In this document: positions 11,006-23,600 of the stretch, one piece after another
Layout: each line of letters starts with the position of its first letter
How positions within the stretch are numbered: position 1 is the first letter of the stretch
Assembly: GCA_015501605.1 (NCBI GenBank)
Contig: JADNRZ010000008.1
Location: forward strand, 1,736,001-1,800,000
DNA length: 64,000 nucleotides
Reading direction: 5' to 3'
Source: Panaeolus papilionaceus
Taxonomy: Eukaryota > Basidiomycota > Agaricomycetes > Agaricales
Notes under the pieces: generated by a model
What the model saw: the letters and a program-made list of their open reading frames with translations, nothing else
The model's database searches: none
Told to the model about the DNA's origin: nothing
Program-made: the position numbers and the translations under genes

Positions 11006-13755
11006 CGCTTAAGCTTTCTGTGGATAGAAGACTAATCCAAGTGTCCCCAAGAACTTGGAGAACTTGACACGATCAAGAGCCTTTGTGAACATGTCTGCAG
11101 GATTCTCAGCACCATCAATGAAGAGAGCATCGATCTTATTGTCTTCAATACACTGATGGATGTAGTGATATTGAATATCAATGTGCTTGGTGCAACGTTC
11201 CTGGACAGGATTAGAGGCAATGAAAATTGAGCCTTGATTGTCTCCACAGACAGGGGTTTTCTGTTTGGTATAACCAATTTCAGAAAGGAGTGATTGTAGC
11301 CACACAACCTGTTGGGCGCAATCTGACAAGGCCATATACTCTGCTTCAGTTGAAGAGAGAGCAACTGTTTTCTGGGCTTGAGAAACCCAACAGATAATAC
11401 AGCTTGCCAATTTCATAAAGTATCCAGTCTGAGAATGGCACTTGATGGTATCAGCAGCCCAGTCAGAATCGGTGTAGGCAATGAGTCCAATCTTTGGATC
11501 TCCCTTGTACACCAGAGCATAGTTGGATGTGCCAACTAAATAGCGGCAGATACTCTTGGCATGACGAAGGTGATCCTCAGAAGGATTAGCAGAAAACTGT
11601 GACAGCTTGATGACAGCATAGGCAATATCTGGTTGTGTGCCAATCATAAGGTACAATAGTGATCCGATCACTGTCTGGAATTCTCGACGAAGTTTGAGAG
11701 TGGAGGTACCTGGATTAGGTACAGGCTGGTAGCCCTTGGGAAGAGGAATCTTGGTAGGATTGGCATTAAGCATGCCAAAGCGCTACAACACTTTTTCAAG
11801 GTACATTGCTTGGTCAAGCATGATGTTGCCATGCATATGCCTAATACACATACCTAATAATTCCTTAGCTTCACCAAGATCTTGACACTCCCAGATCTTC
11901 ATGAATTCAGTCTTTTTCTTCAGCACAAGTGCCAAATTAGGACCGATGAAGAGTCCATCATCAACATAGATAATGGCGATGACAATGTCACCATTTTTTG
12001 CTTTGTGTACAAAGACACCAGCATCGGAAAGAGCTCGCTTGAAACCCAGCCCAGTCATAGACTTGTTGAGCTGTTTCCACCACGAGTGTGAAGCTTGCTT
12101 CAATCCATATAAGGCTCGTTGGAGACAATACACCATGTGCTCTTGGCCAGGGAGTTTAAATCCCTCTGGCTGTTCCATATAAATCTCTTCATCAAGTTCA
12201 CCATAAAGGAAGGCATTCTTAATGTCAAGACCTTGGATATGCCATTTCTCCAAAGCTGTGAGGGCCACGACAAGTCTTAGTGTTTCATAACGAACCACTG
12301 TGACTGGTGAGAAGATCTCATCATAGTCAATCCCTTCAAGCTGAGAGAAGCCTTTAGCAACAAGGCAAGCCTTCTTGCAACCATCAGATTTGATAGCAAA
12401 GACCCAATGGTTTTTGATTGCCCTGCAGTTGCAAGGCAAGTTGCAGAGCTCAAGAACTCTGCATCAACAAAGAGCCTCTAGTTCTTCTTGACATGCATCT
12501 ATCCACTCCTTCTTCAGTTCTGGTTTCATCCTGAAGATATCATGGAAATGTGTTGGAAGATCATCATTCAAAGGTATTGCTTTGTGAAGCAGATATTGAA
12601 TGAGTTTTACTCCCCCTTCCCAGGCTAGTTCTTCCACCATCCAAGTGAGTTGAGCAATATCAGCATCCTCTGAATCATCAGATTCTGCTTTGAGATCAGC
12701 TTCAACTTCAGCTTCATCCTCTGAACCTTCAGGGGATGGCTCAGATGCTTGTTCCTTTTGTTCAACGATAGGGGCAGGCAGCAAGGTTCGCATCTCGCTC
12801 GGAATAATAGGAGTGGTAGGACTTGGTTGGGAAACCAGATCTGACCTAGCTGGTGTGGTTGGTCGCTGGGAGCTACCCGTTGACAAACCCACTTGCTTCT
12901 CCCACTTGTGCATATTGCTAATGCCTTTTTCTATGTCTGTGGGGTGTCAGTTTTCACCATACACATTCCCCTCACATCTAGGAACTTTAACTTCCCTATG
13001 TGGGCACATACGAGCACCTTCACCACTATCTGCTTCCTGAGTTTCCTGAACAGGAGACTCTGGTATAGGCATTGGATTTTCAACCACTGGAGTTGGCGGC
13101 AATGTCCTTGGTGGGGCTGGAGCAGGTACAATCCTGTGTTCTGCCTCCCACCTAAGCCTATCATTACGTTTTTCTCCACAAGTTCAGAGTTTTCCTTAAT
13201 ACCATCAAGTACTTTTGACACTTTTTTCATTATGTCATCCCAACTTGTTCCTTCTGGAAAAAATCCTGAAGGTGGTGGGAGTCCTTCCTTTTTAGCTTGC
13301 AGAAAAATGTCAACTATCTGTTGTTGTTCAGATAGTTTCTGCATCATCTCAAGTTCTTCCTGTATTGTAGCACCAGGAAAAACAGGAGGAGCAGCTGAAG
13401 CAGGAGGATGAGGATTGATAGAAGGAGGATTAGAATGTGGAGAAGTAGGAGCAGTAGTGTCCCTTGATTGGGAAGTGGGACCAGTGTCACCATGCTTAGA
13501 CCCAGATGCAACCAGTTGGTTGCCTGAAGTACCTGGCCTTGGTATATTAGGCACCAGAGGCTTTGGAGCAGCAGGTGCTAGACCACTTGGACCTTTAGGT
13601 GCTTTAGGGGCAGGTGGAGCAGGTGGAGGCTTGGGACGATTCTGGGGTTTCATTTGTGGTGGAACCTCAAAATCATTCCAGCCATCATCACCTTCTTCTG
13701 TTGGAGTAGATGGATGAGTATCATCTGATGGATCCTCACTTGGAGGAGGTCGCGG
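11006..13755 (-). pseudogene. Ty1/copia pol 3' half: linker, reverse transcriptase, RNase H
   Basis: Identical to the left-arm copy (1,687-4,436). Reading right to left: acidic/proline-rich linker continuing to the gypsy junction at 13,755, frameshift near 13,157, reverse transcriptase with YVDD, RNase H with TDSDWA and STEAEY. Nonsense codons fall at the mirrored positions (12,464-12,466 and 11,783-11,785). This is the C-terminal part of the same polyprotein whose gag, protease and integrase lie at 25,600-29,974, beyond the nested gypsy element. Confidence 0.92.
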
Positions 13756-14433
13756 TGATGAGCTGCGCGCCCATCTATCTCCGTTTTCGCGCCTTTGTAC
13801 GTTTTTGGACTAATTCAGTGACTTGCCGTTCAAGCGCCTAGGCCACGGCATCAGTATAGCGCTCACACACGCACACTATCACGCCTGCACTACCAACCAT
13901 CTTTACAATTTCATGACTTCTTTTCATTAATTTATTCAAAACCATTGTTCCATCTGTTGTTTCTTTGTTTCATATGACAACCTCCATCATTATTCAATTG
14001 TTTTCTCTTGTTGTAGATACATTTTCCAGTAGCTACAATATCTTTGTATCATAGCCTACCTGGGAAAAGCAGATCATTCTTACCCCCCATATTTTCGTGT
14101 CTGAGCTTCGTTCCACTCTCTTTTCGCCTTAGCAGTCATACCAGCCGTCGTCTGGTTCGATTTCAGTTGTATTTCGTCGTCTCTCAGTCTCTCAGCGTCG
14201 CCAGCTGTGTCTGGTTCGATTTTATTGCTTATTCTTCGTCTCCTCGTCGTCCTATGTAGCCACCATCGTTGGCTTTCGTTCCTAGTTGCCACTGTCACCG
14301 GTTTCTGCTCTCTTATCGCTTCGTTTCGTCTCTCAGTGTCGCCGTTGCCAACCTGAAGCCCTCTCCATCGCCCCCAGCTTACCTCTTCAAACCTCAGCTC
14401 TCCAGACCGCACGAACCCGTACATGAGCGCTCA
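13756..14433 (+). repeat. Gypsy 5' LTR
   Basis: 678 bp, TGATGAGC...GAGCGCTCA. The gag start codon (14,423) lies within the last 11 bases of the LTR. I see no obvious tRNA-complementary primer site straight after it, so priming could be unusual (for example self-priming as in Tf1-like elements), but this is a guess. Confidence 0.9.
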
Positions 14434-16799
14434 TGACGCTCAAGCCGTTCACAACAACCTTCCTTCACCACCTTCGTCGCCTCTTTTCAGCTTCCAAGAC
14501 CTACCTACACCCACTCCACCTTCGTCACCAGCTCCTCTCCCTTCCCAGTATCACACACCTCGTTCGCCTTCACCGCTACCCCTTCCTCCATCATTTCCAG
14601 CTCTGTTTACCATGGCTACTATTGTTCCATTACCAGGTCGTGGTGCTACTACAGCCCCCAGGTTCACTGCCGCTCGTGATCGTGAAATCCGTCAGTACTT
14701 CGCCGAGGTCGAGTTCATCTGCCAGCAAGCCAGTGTCACTACAGACCGTGACAAGATAGACGCCATCTGTCGCTATGCAGACTACTCCATCTCCGATCTT
14801 TGGCAATCCCTCCCCTCGTTCTCAGCCATTCCTGCCAACTACCAAGTATTCAAGGACGCCGTTATCGAGCTTTATCTCGAAGCTGACACTGTGGACAACA
14901 AGTTCTCTGTCAACGATCTCACCCAGCTCATCTTCCAAACACGTCAATCTGGCATTCAGTCAGTCGCTGACATCGCCGAGTATCAACGCAACTTCACCCA
15001 CATCGCCTCCTTCCTCATCTCGAAGAATCATATGTCCGAGATTGAGTGCCAACGTCGCTTCGTTACAGGGTTTCAAGAGTCGCTCTGGACTCAGGTATCA
15101 ATTCGCCTTCAGGTCACACATACAGCTCAGCACCCAGACATGCCCTTCACCATCAAGCAGGTTGTTGATGCAGCCAGCTTTGTCATTCGTGGTCACCAGC
15201 ATTCGAATCCCTTCCTTCCTTCCATGTCAGTTCCATTTGTTCCCTCATTTGCACCTCCTCAATCGCAGTATCCTGTCGCTGCTGTTCCCTTGTCGTCGCT
15301 GGGCGCCAGCCCTGTGAAGACTGAGCAGGACAACTCGTACATCATGGCTCGCCTTGATGATATGCAGAAAGCGATCCAGGCTCTCGCTGACAGCTCTCGT
15401 CACGGCCCACCTTCTAATGTCAGGCAAGGTTGTAACTTTTGTGGTCGGGATCACTTCATTCGAAGCTGTGAACTCGTTACAGAGTACATACGTGCTGGAA
15501 AGTGTATTCGAAACCAGTATGGCAGGATAGCACTTCCTTCAGGTGCCAACATCCCCGCTATTGGTCCTAGTCAGCTCTTCAAGGATCGTATCGACGAATG
15601 GCATCGTCAGAACCCCAACCAGCTCGCCGTTCCTCAGCTCATGCACACTATCCTCACCAATCCCAATCGTTCTCAACCTCAGGCTCACGCTTCATCGTTC
15701 GCTTCATCCAGCTCCATCGTTTTGTCCGCTGATGATCAGATCGCTGCGCTTCAGGCAGAAATCTTCGCTCTAGAGTCTCGTAAGGCTCGAAACGCGCAGG
15801 TTTCTTCAGGTCCTCAACGCACTCGTGCTCAGGCTCGTCAGCAAGTGTCCCAACCGATTCAGAACGCTCCAGCACCATCCCAGCCAGCTCCTATCGCCTC
15901 ACCAGCTTCTCAACCACCAGTTGCCTCCAGTAACGCTCCAGTACCTCGTCCAACGCCTGCTGTATCCATTTTACCCCCTACTAACGTTTCTATAGCTCCA
16001 GAACACCCTTTCCGCAACGTTCCAGATCCCTACTCTCATTCCATTCCTGCTTCTTCTTCCAATCAGCCTGCTGTTGCTTCGAACACTTCAAGCAATAAAA
16101 AGCCTGATTCGGGTTCATCTTATCGTAATCTCCCACCTATCCACAATCCAGCCATCGCCTCTACTGTTTTCAATCGATCTCTCAACTCAGAAGTGACGCT
16201 TACCTGTCGAGAACTCTTATCATTATCACCAGAGGTTCGCTCTCAGTATCGGGACGCCACCACCACCAAAAGAGTCAGTAATAAGGATGCCAACATCGTC
16301 GAGGTTATCGAGGAGGATCCCTACTTAGGACAGTCCACTCCCAGCACTTCATTTTTGTCTCATTCGCCTGCCTGCCCTGTTGACGCTCTTCCCTTTGCTC
16401 TTGATCACGATTCTAGTCCACCAGCTCCACCAACACCAGACAAACGGTACATCGCCACCGATATTTTCGAATCCTATGCCAACAACATGCTCCCTGGACA
16501 ACAACCTGACTTCGACAAGATTGTGGTTGCCAAAGAGTCTCAGTCAATTCGCTCCCTCATGTGTACTGTCAGCAGCAAGATGAAGGTCGAATGTATCTTG
16601 GACCCAGGTAGCCAGATCGTAGCTATGTCGGAGGACGTCTGGCTTCGTCTTGGGCTCACTCTCAACCCCACCATTCAGATCAACATGCAGTCAGCTAATG
16701 GAGACATCAATCGGACACTTGGTATTGCTCATAATGTCCCATTCCTCATAGGTGACATTGTCTTCTACTTCCAGTGCCATGTTATTCGCTCCCCTGCCT
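14423..16799 (+). CDS. Gypsy gag-protease frame (truncated by the 3.6-kb insertion)
   Basis: About 792 codons are open from ATG 14,423 up to the insertion; the frame then runs three codons into the inserted element and stops at 16,810. Residues 1-65 are proline/serine-rich. A capsid-like region around residues 65-280 (AEVEFICQQASVTTDRDK start) is followed by a zinc knuckle of form C-x2-C-x4-H-x4-C (CNFCGRDHFIRSC, near residue 338). A long low-complexity Pro/Ser/Gln linker leads to an aspartic protease with the motif DPGSQ (about 16,600-16,614). The conserved continuation of the protease (ILLGRPFDVL) lies beyond the insertion at 20,382. Retroelement structural protein and processing protease; no longer able to make an intact protease-RT fusion. 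Confidence 0.88.
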
Positions 16800-19700
16800 C
16801 ACCTCTATGAGCCACCTTCATACATGAACCACTGGGTTTAGGCAGTGGGCCCTCATGTGTCCAGACTGGGTTTTGGCAGTGGGGTCTTAGGCAGTCAATC
16901 TGCAGGAGAATTGTAGATAGTGGACCTTTAGAATAGATAAGAGTGAAGAGCATAGATAATGGTCCGGGTTCTTAGATTTCATGGGTAAATACATGTAAAC
17001 AAACCTTCGGCCTAGATTTAGCAGGGGAAACCACAATTATGCATTTCCGGGACACCACACCTGGATATCATGGGTGGTAGTGCTATAGCATATTTCTATA
17101 CATAGATATACACCTTCCTAGATAGTTTCCCCCCGAAAATATGAGGGGAATGGGTGGATGCAGGAGGATGCATCTGGATGTAGTTTTGATTTAATTAAAT
17201 GTGCCCCTATTTACACATCAAATCTTCGTCCTAATCAGGGATATTAGGATGATGTCATCGATTCCATTAAATCTAATAATAGCTCCTTAATTAGTCTTCG
17301 CTTTTTTAGGAAATTGGCATCACTGATGTGCTTTCAGGTACAAATGACATCACACTAATTAATATTCCTCCCCCACCATTATTGCAGCATTTATTCCACC
17401 GCTTTTTGGGCACTTTTATATGGATATATATATATCACTAGAAAGCTATAGTTGCCTAGTATTTGAATCTGATTTTTACTTATTTAATTCCCTCCAGTAG
17501 ATTACCCAAAACAGCTCCGCTTTTTTGATAATCAATAGCCCCTATTTATTAATAGCATTATTACTGCTGCATTTTCCACCGCTTTTTTGGCTCTTTTTCT
17601 GCACACCATATATACCATTAGAAAGCTATAAGTGTCTAGTTTAAGAACCTATCCTTGTATCATCACTATCCTCACTGGAGACTGCACCATTCAATTGCGC
17701 TTTTTTGGTAATTAAATTGGCCCCTATCTTTAATTACATTTCTTTGTGCACCATTTGTATTTATTCCCTTTATTATTTTAATTGACATGTATATATCACT
17801 GGAAAGCTACAATCGCCTACTTTCAGAATCTGAAGACAGAATGGAAATGTTGTGCTTGTGGAAGGAGCAATTGCATTTCGCATTTTGGGTACTAGAGCGT
17901 GGGAACACCCTTTGATCCTTCTTCTCCTCCTCCCCCCTCCAGTTTTTTGGCTTCATTCCTCCACACCCTCTGCAGCTATCAACATGAAACTTGGCACACA
18001 CCTTCATAATGGCTCTCACCGGCCCAATGGTGAAAATACACACTATCTTGCTTTCCATCAACATATTAATATATATTCACTTAAATTGCTAAAAAAGCGT
18101 ACCAAAATGTAGTGCTTCTGTATGATGTATGCCAGTAAATGATATTCCTATATCAATATTGCATACTTCAGTGCTGAAATCCAATGGAAGTGCATTATAT
18201 ATCCCTATATTTACATGTGGAATTAGCAAAATGGACATTCCTGTGTGTCTGGACTCCTATAGCTTTATCCATGGGTATTTTGCTCCATATATACATATCT
18301 AGCATTGTCTAAGTGTTCATATACACCATATGTAACGTTCTACACAGCCCACTACCTCATATATTGAGCTACATTTGTAATATTGGCCATACACAAATGC
18401 AGATGTTAAAATACACTATTCTGGACTTTACTATACCATAACAGTCCTATTTATACTTCATAAATAGCAGGAAACGAATATATTAACTCTAGTTACACAA
18501 TAAAAAAAACCCCAAGTGATTTGGACAAGTATAGCCATCTGTAGGTTCAAAATGGTGTGCAACCATCATAGTTGATGCTAGGTGTTCCAAGGATACACAC
18601 CATCACCACTACATCAAACTCCTTCTGACCGCTTTTTTAAGGCTCTACCCTTCCACAATCATCCAAATCACTCCAAACCTTTTGTGAACGTTACATATCA
18701 TGCCTCTTCATCCATCTGTAGGTTCTGATTAAATTATTTTGTCTCTGATCCTCTGCAATAAGCTTATCAGTGGAAATTTGAACGATTTTGAGAACTGCTC
18801 AGAATTCTTTGGGGGTGGGCTACTTTGGAAGGCACAGCTGAAGCGTTCTCAGAACATTTCGGAGCATGTTTAAGCGCTCAATATTCATGAAGATATTCAT
18901 AGATTACTATTCTGCATACCCTGAGGTAATATTTAGTGTTTTCTATTCTATTGCTTGCACTTTTAAAGCGATTGGGTGTCAAGTCCAATGCTCTGACATG
19001 TTATGAGTAATATTCAATAGTTTTTTCAGCAGTAGAGGAGCCAAAAGGATGTATTATTAGGGATATATGGTGCAAATATGGGATTTTGACATGTAATTGT
19101 TGAATGGAAGGAGTGGAACAATATCAATTTGTATATAAGCGGAGGTATAGACCCATATATGGTATATGTAGACGTATACCAAGTTTCATGTTGATAGCTG
19201 CAGAGGGTGTGGAGGAATGAAGCCAAAAAACTGGAGGGGGGAGGAGGAGAAGAAGGATCAAAGGGTGTTCCCACGCTCTAGTACCCAAAATGCGAAATGC
19301 AATTGCTCCTTCCACAAGCACAACATTTCCATTCTGTCTTCAGATTCTGAAAGTAGGCGATTGTAGCTTTCCAGTGATATATACATGTCAATTAAAATAA
19401 TAAAGGGAATAAATACAAATGGTGCACAAAGAAATGTAATTAAAGATAGGGGCCAATTTAATTACCAAAAAAGCGCAATTGAATGGTGCAGTCTCCAGTG
19501 AGGATAGTGATGATACAAGGATAGGTTCTTAAACTAGACACTTATAGCTTTCTAATGGTATATATGGTGTGCAGAAAAAGAGCCAAAAAAGCGGTGGAAA
19601 ATGCAGCAGTAATAATGCTATTAATAAATAGGGGCTATTGATTATCAAAAAAGCGGAGCTGTTTTGGGTAATCTACTGGAGGGAATTAAATAAGTAAAAA

Positions 19701-20374
19701 TCAGATTCAAATACTAGGCAACTATAGCTTTCTAGTGATATATATATATCCATATAAAAGTGCCCAAAAAGCGGTGGAATAAATGCTGCAATAATGGTGG
19801 GGGAGGAATATTAATTAGTGTGATGTCATTTGTACCTGAAAGCACATCAGTGATGCCAATTTCCTAAAAAAGCGAAGACTAATTAAGGAGCTATTATTAG
19901 ATTTAATGGAATCGATGACATCATCCTAATATCCCTGATTAGGACGAAGATTTGATGTGTAAATAGGGGCACATTTAATTAAATCAAAACTACATCCAGA
20001 TGCATCCTCCTGCATCCACCCATTCCCCTCATATTTTCGGGGGGGAAACTATCTAGGAAGGTGTATATCTATGTATAGAAATATGCTATAGCACTACCAC
20101 CCATGATATCCAGGTGTGGTGTCCCGGAAATGCATAATTGTGGTTTCCCCTGCTAAATCTAGGCCGAAGGTTTGTTTACATGTATTTACCCATGAAATCT
20201 AAGAACCCGGACCATTATCTATGCTCTTCACTCTTATCTATTCTAAAGGTCCACTATCTACAATTCTCCTGCAGATTGACTGCCTAAGACCCCACTGCCA
20301 AAACCCAGTCTGGACACATGAGGGCCCACTGCCTAAACCCAGTGGTTCATGTATGAATCTAGCTTACAAGGCTG
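16800..20374. mobile_element. Non-coding 3.6-kb element with ~1.2-kb terminal inverted repeats
   Basis: Arms 16,800-17,996 and 19,179-20,374 are near-identical inverted copies (positions pair to a sum of about 37,174, with one-base shifts in homopolymers). The centre (17,997-19,178) is AT-rich with no transposase-like frame. The 7-bp direct repeat CCTGCCT flanks it (16,793-16,799 and 20,375-20,381). The outermost ~17 bases of the two ends match only partly (CACCTCTATG versus CAGCCTTGTA), then the match becomes near perfect from TTCATACATGAACC inward. It disrupts the gypsy protease. It cannot be placed in a superfamily from TIR or TSD alone; a Mutator-like or hAT-like non-autonomous element or a foldback element are options. 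Confidence 0.85.
17300..17840 (+). repeat. Direct subrepeats, ~180-bp period, inside each TIR arm
   Basis: Within the left arm a composite unit recurs: a GCTTTTTTG block (17,307, 17,519, 17,699), then CCGCTTTTTTGG-like (17,400, 17,580), then ATATATCACT.GAAAGCTA..TYGCCTA (GAAAGCTA at 17,441, 17,621 and 17,812, i.e. 180 and 191 bp apart). The same array is present in inverse orientation in the right arm (19,330-19,870). Subterminal repeats like this are often transposase binding sites in TIR elements; that role is inferred. Confidence 0.75.
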
Positions 20375-20614
20375 CCTGCCTGACATCCTTCTGGGACGCC
20401 CATTTGATGTTCTTGCAGCGACAACAGTTCAAAATTTCGCCAATGGAGGGCAGACTATCACTGTTGTGGATCCCAATACCGATCGTATCATCACTTTACC
20501 AACAATTCCTCGCAATCGTCGCTCCTGCTGTGCCAACCACAACTTTTATTCGCAGGACTTGTTGGAGGATTTTCATTAGAGGAGGAGTTTGGTCAAAGCA
20601 CAGGTGTCGTAGAT
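20375..20614 (+). pseudogene. Gypsy protease C-terminal part, after the insertion
   Basis: From 20,382 the frame reads DILLGRPFDVL and continues to TLPTIPR, the conserved C-terminal half of the gypsy protease domain. It ends at a stop (20,577-20,579). The downstream pol frame is in another phase but its upstream extension (LLFAGLVGGFSLEEEFG, about 20,540-20,600) looks related, so a frameshift or a programmed shift lies between. Cut off from its N-terminal half by the nested element. Confidence 0.7.
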
Positions 20615-23600
20615 ATGGATTCGATGGCGCTTTGCATAGAGTATGATCCTGTTTCTCGTACCCCTCGTATCGTAGCTTACAGACCAATGGACTCCTCCAC
20701 TTTGACTGATCCCTTTTCTGATATTTCTCCTGGACTTTTTAATTCTGTTTTCGCTTCTGATCCCCTTCCTTCGTCGTCCAGTTCTGTTCCAAATTCATCA
20801 TTTAATTCCACTTCATTTCCTTCATCATCTGCTTCAAAGGGCACCTCTTCAGTTTTGTCTTCTCATTCTGCTTCGAATTCTTGTAGTAGTGCTATGGACT
20901 CTGATCCCCCATCTCGTTTTCGTTCTTATTCTTGTGCCCATTCTCGTTATCGTTTCAAATTTCGCTCCCGTTCTCCCACTAATTCATCTGTTTCCGTTTT
21001 CGCTAGCAAAAAGTATAAGCCTGTGGGCGTTAAGGTAAAACCGGTCATCACACAGCTCTCAGAGAAATTTCGTATCATCCGGGACATCAAAGGTGATCCC
21101 CTTGCAACGCTCCCTACCCTGCCCCCGAATCCTCCTGATTTTCGCCCTACTGGTCGCTACACTCAGCAGCGAATGGAGTTTTTCAATCAAATTCATTCAG
21201 CTGACAACTTTCTCTGGTCTGAAGAGAAGAAACTCATCCACTACGTCATGATGGCTCACCAGGACGCTTTTGCATGGAATGATTCAGAGCGTGGTCATTT
21301 TCGTGAAGACTTCTTCCCTCCCATCGAGATTCCTACAGTTCCTCATGTCCCCTGGGTCCTTCGTAACATCCCTATCCCTCCTGGCATCTACGATCAAGTT
21401 TGCGAAATTATTCAGAAGAAAATGGATGCTGGTGTGTTTCAGCATTCAAATTCTTTGTACCGATCTCGCTGGTTTTGTGTCGTTAAAAAGGACGGTAAAT
21501 CTCTGCGCATTGTTCAGTCTCTCGAGCCTCTCAATGCTGTCACCATTGCTCATTCGGGAGTCCCTCCGTTCACCGATCAACTCACAGAGCAGTTTGCCAG
21601 TCGTGCCTGCGGTGGCATGATGGATCTTTATGTTGGATATGACGAACGCGCCCTTCACGAGAACTCACGCGACCTTACCACCTTTCAGACACCATTTGGA
21701 GCTATGCGACTCACTACCTTGCCCATGGGTTGGACAAATTCAGTCCCCATCTTTCATGATGACGTTACCTTCATCCTCCATCCCGAAATTCCTCACGTTA
21801 CAATTCCTTACATTGACGACGTCCCGATTCGAGGTCCAGAGACTCGTTATCCCCTTCCTGATGGTTTGTTCGAGACTATTCCACTTAATCCGGGCATTCA
21901 ACGCTTCGTTTGGGAGCACCTTCAGAACGTTAATCGAGTTCTTCAGCGTATGAAGTATTGTGGTGGCACGTTCTCAGGTTTCAAGTCAATTCTTTGCGCT
22001 CCCGAGATCCTCATCGTTGGCCAGCGCTGTACCCCAGAAGGACGACTCCCCGATCCCAGTAAAGTCAATAAAATCATCAACTGGGGACCTTGTAAAACGC
22101 TTTCAGAGGTTCGAGCGTTTTTAGGACTCACTCAGCAGTGTAGGATGTTCGTTAGGAACTATTCCCATCGTGCCAGCCCTCTCGTTTACCTCACCAGAAA
22201 GAATGTACCCTTTTTCTTTGGTCCTGAACAAATCCTCGCTCAAGAAGACCTCAAATCGGCTATCCTTTCGTCTCCAGCTCTCCGCCCTATCGATTACAGC
22301 TCCAGCGCGCCTGTTATCCTTTCAGTCGACACTTCAGCGACTGCTGTTGGCTATATTCTCTCTCAGCAAGATCCCACCAACCCCAAGCTTCGTTATTTCT
22401 CTCGTTTCGGTTCCCTACTTCTCAACGCTCGTGAATCCCGATTTTCTCAAGCTAAACTCGAAATTTACGGCCTCTATCGCGCTTTTAAAGCCCTCAAGCT
22501 TCATCTCATCGGTTTGCGCAATCTTATCGTTGAAGTGGACGCTAAATACATTAAAGGTATGCTATCTAACCCCGACATCTCCCCATCCGCTTCGATAAAC
22601 CGCTGGATTATCTCCATCCTCATGTTCCACTTCACACTTGTTCACATACCTGGCAACAAACACACCGGTCCCGATGGTCTTTCTAGGCGTCCAGGTCAAC
22701 CTGACAACATTCCAGATGACGAGAGCAGCGACTTTGACGATTGGATCGACCAACTTCACGGTTTCATGCATATTCTTAACCCCAGAACCACTGCTATCAT
22801 TGAACAACCACCCGCTACTGTCTATATTCACGAAAATATACCTCAGCCATCGTCTCTCGATCCCTCCAACCCATCTTCAACACAAAATCCCGCTCCTACC
22901 AGTGAAACGACTCCATACTCCATCGTTCCTCGTTCCCCTAGCGCTCAACACCTTGACCAACGAATTTTACTCGTACCAGAATGGCACCGCACGCTCAATG
23001 TTCCAGACTCGGTTCCCGATGAAGAAAGAGCCTCATTTATTCGTTTTGCAGCGCAGTTCTTTCTGGATCATGATCGCCTTTGGAAACGAAGCGGAGACGG
23101 TCAGCACAAGCTCGTAGTATACCCCGACCGACGCCTTTTCATTCTCAAAGCCGCACACGACCATTTAGGACACCACAGCTTCCACGCGACGTTTTCTCTC
23201 ATATCTGAACGCTACTGGTGGCCTATGCTTGGTGCCGACGTCAGCTGGTTCATCAAAACTTGCCATTTATGTCAACTTCATCAGACTCGTAACATCCTCA
23301 TCCCTCCCACTGTCGCTTCACCTGCTCCCTTATTCTCGAAGGTTTATCTTGATACTATGCACCTACCACGGTCCGGAGGTTACAAGTACATCATCCAGGC
23401 TCGTTGTTCAGTCTCCCACTTCCCAGAATTCGCCCCCCTTCGTCGAGAAACCGCTCAGACCGTAGGAGAATGGATCAAGCGCGATCTCTTGCATCACTAT
23501 GGCGCTTTACTCGAAATCGTCACCGATAACGGTCCACCAATTGTCGCCGCCATCGAATATCTTGCAGCCAAGTACCACATCGTTCATATTCGCATCTCAG

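Larger units (their letters stand above)
9979..15441. repeat. Right arm of the large inverted repeat
   Basis: Partner of 1-5,463. Matching stops at about 9,979: three bases (CTT) are shared at the breakpoint, then the arms diverge completely. On the outer side the match reaches the window edge, so the arm may extend further into the gypsy gag. This arm carries the copy of the copia element that still has its target duplication. Confidence 0.93.

Noticed and set aside
17807..18112. Small open frames in the long-TIR element (also at 19,026-19,321)
   Set aside because: They are mirror copies in the two TIR arms and read through AT-rich repeats; no transposase-like or other motif.
16817..20357. 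Long-TIR element as a Tc1/mariner member with TA target duplication
   Set aside because: TA can be found if the ends are set at CATGAACC, but then the flanking gypsy protease frame makes less sense than with the outer borders and the CCTGCCT repeat. Left open, not claimed.
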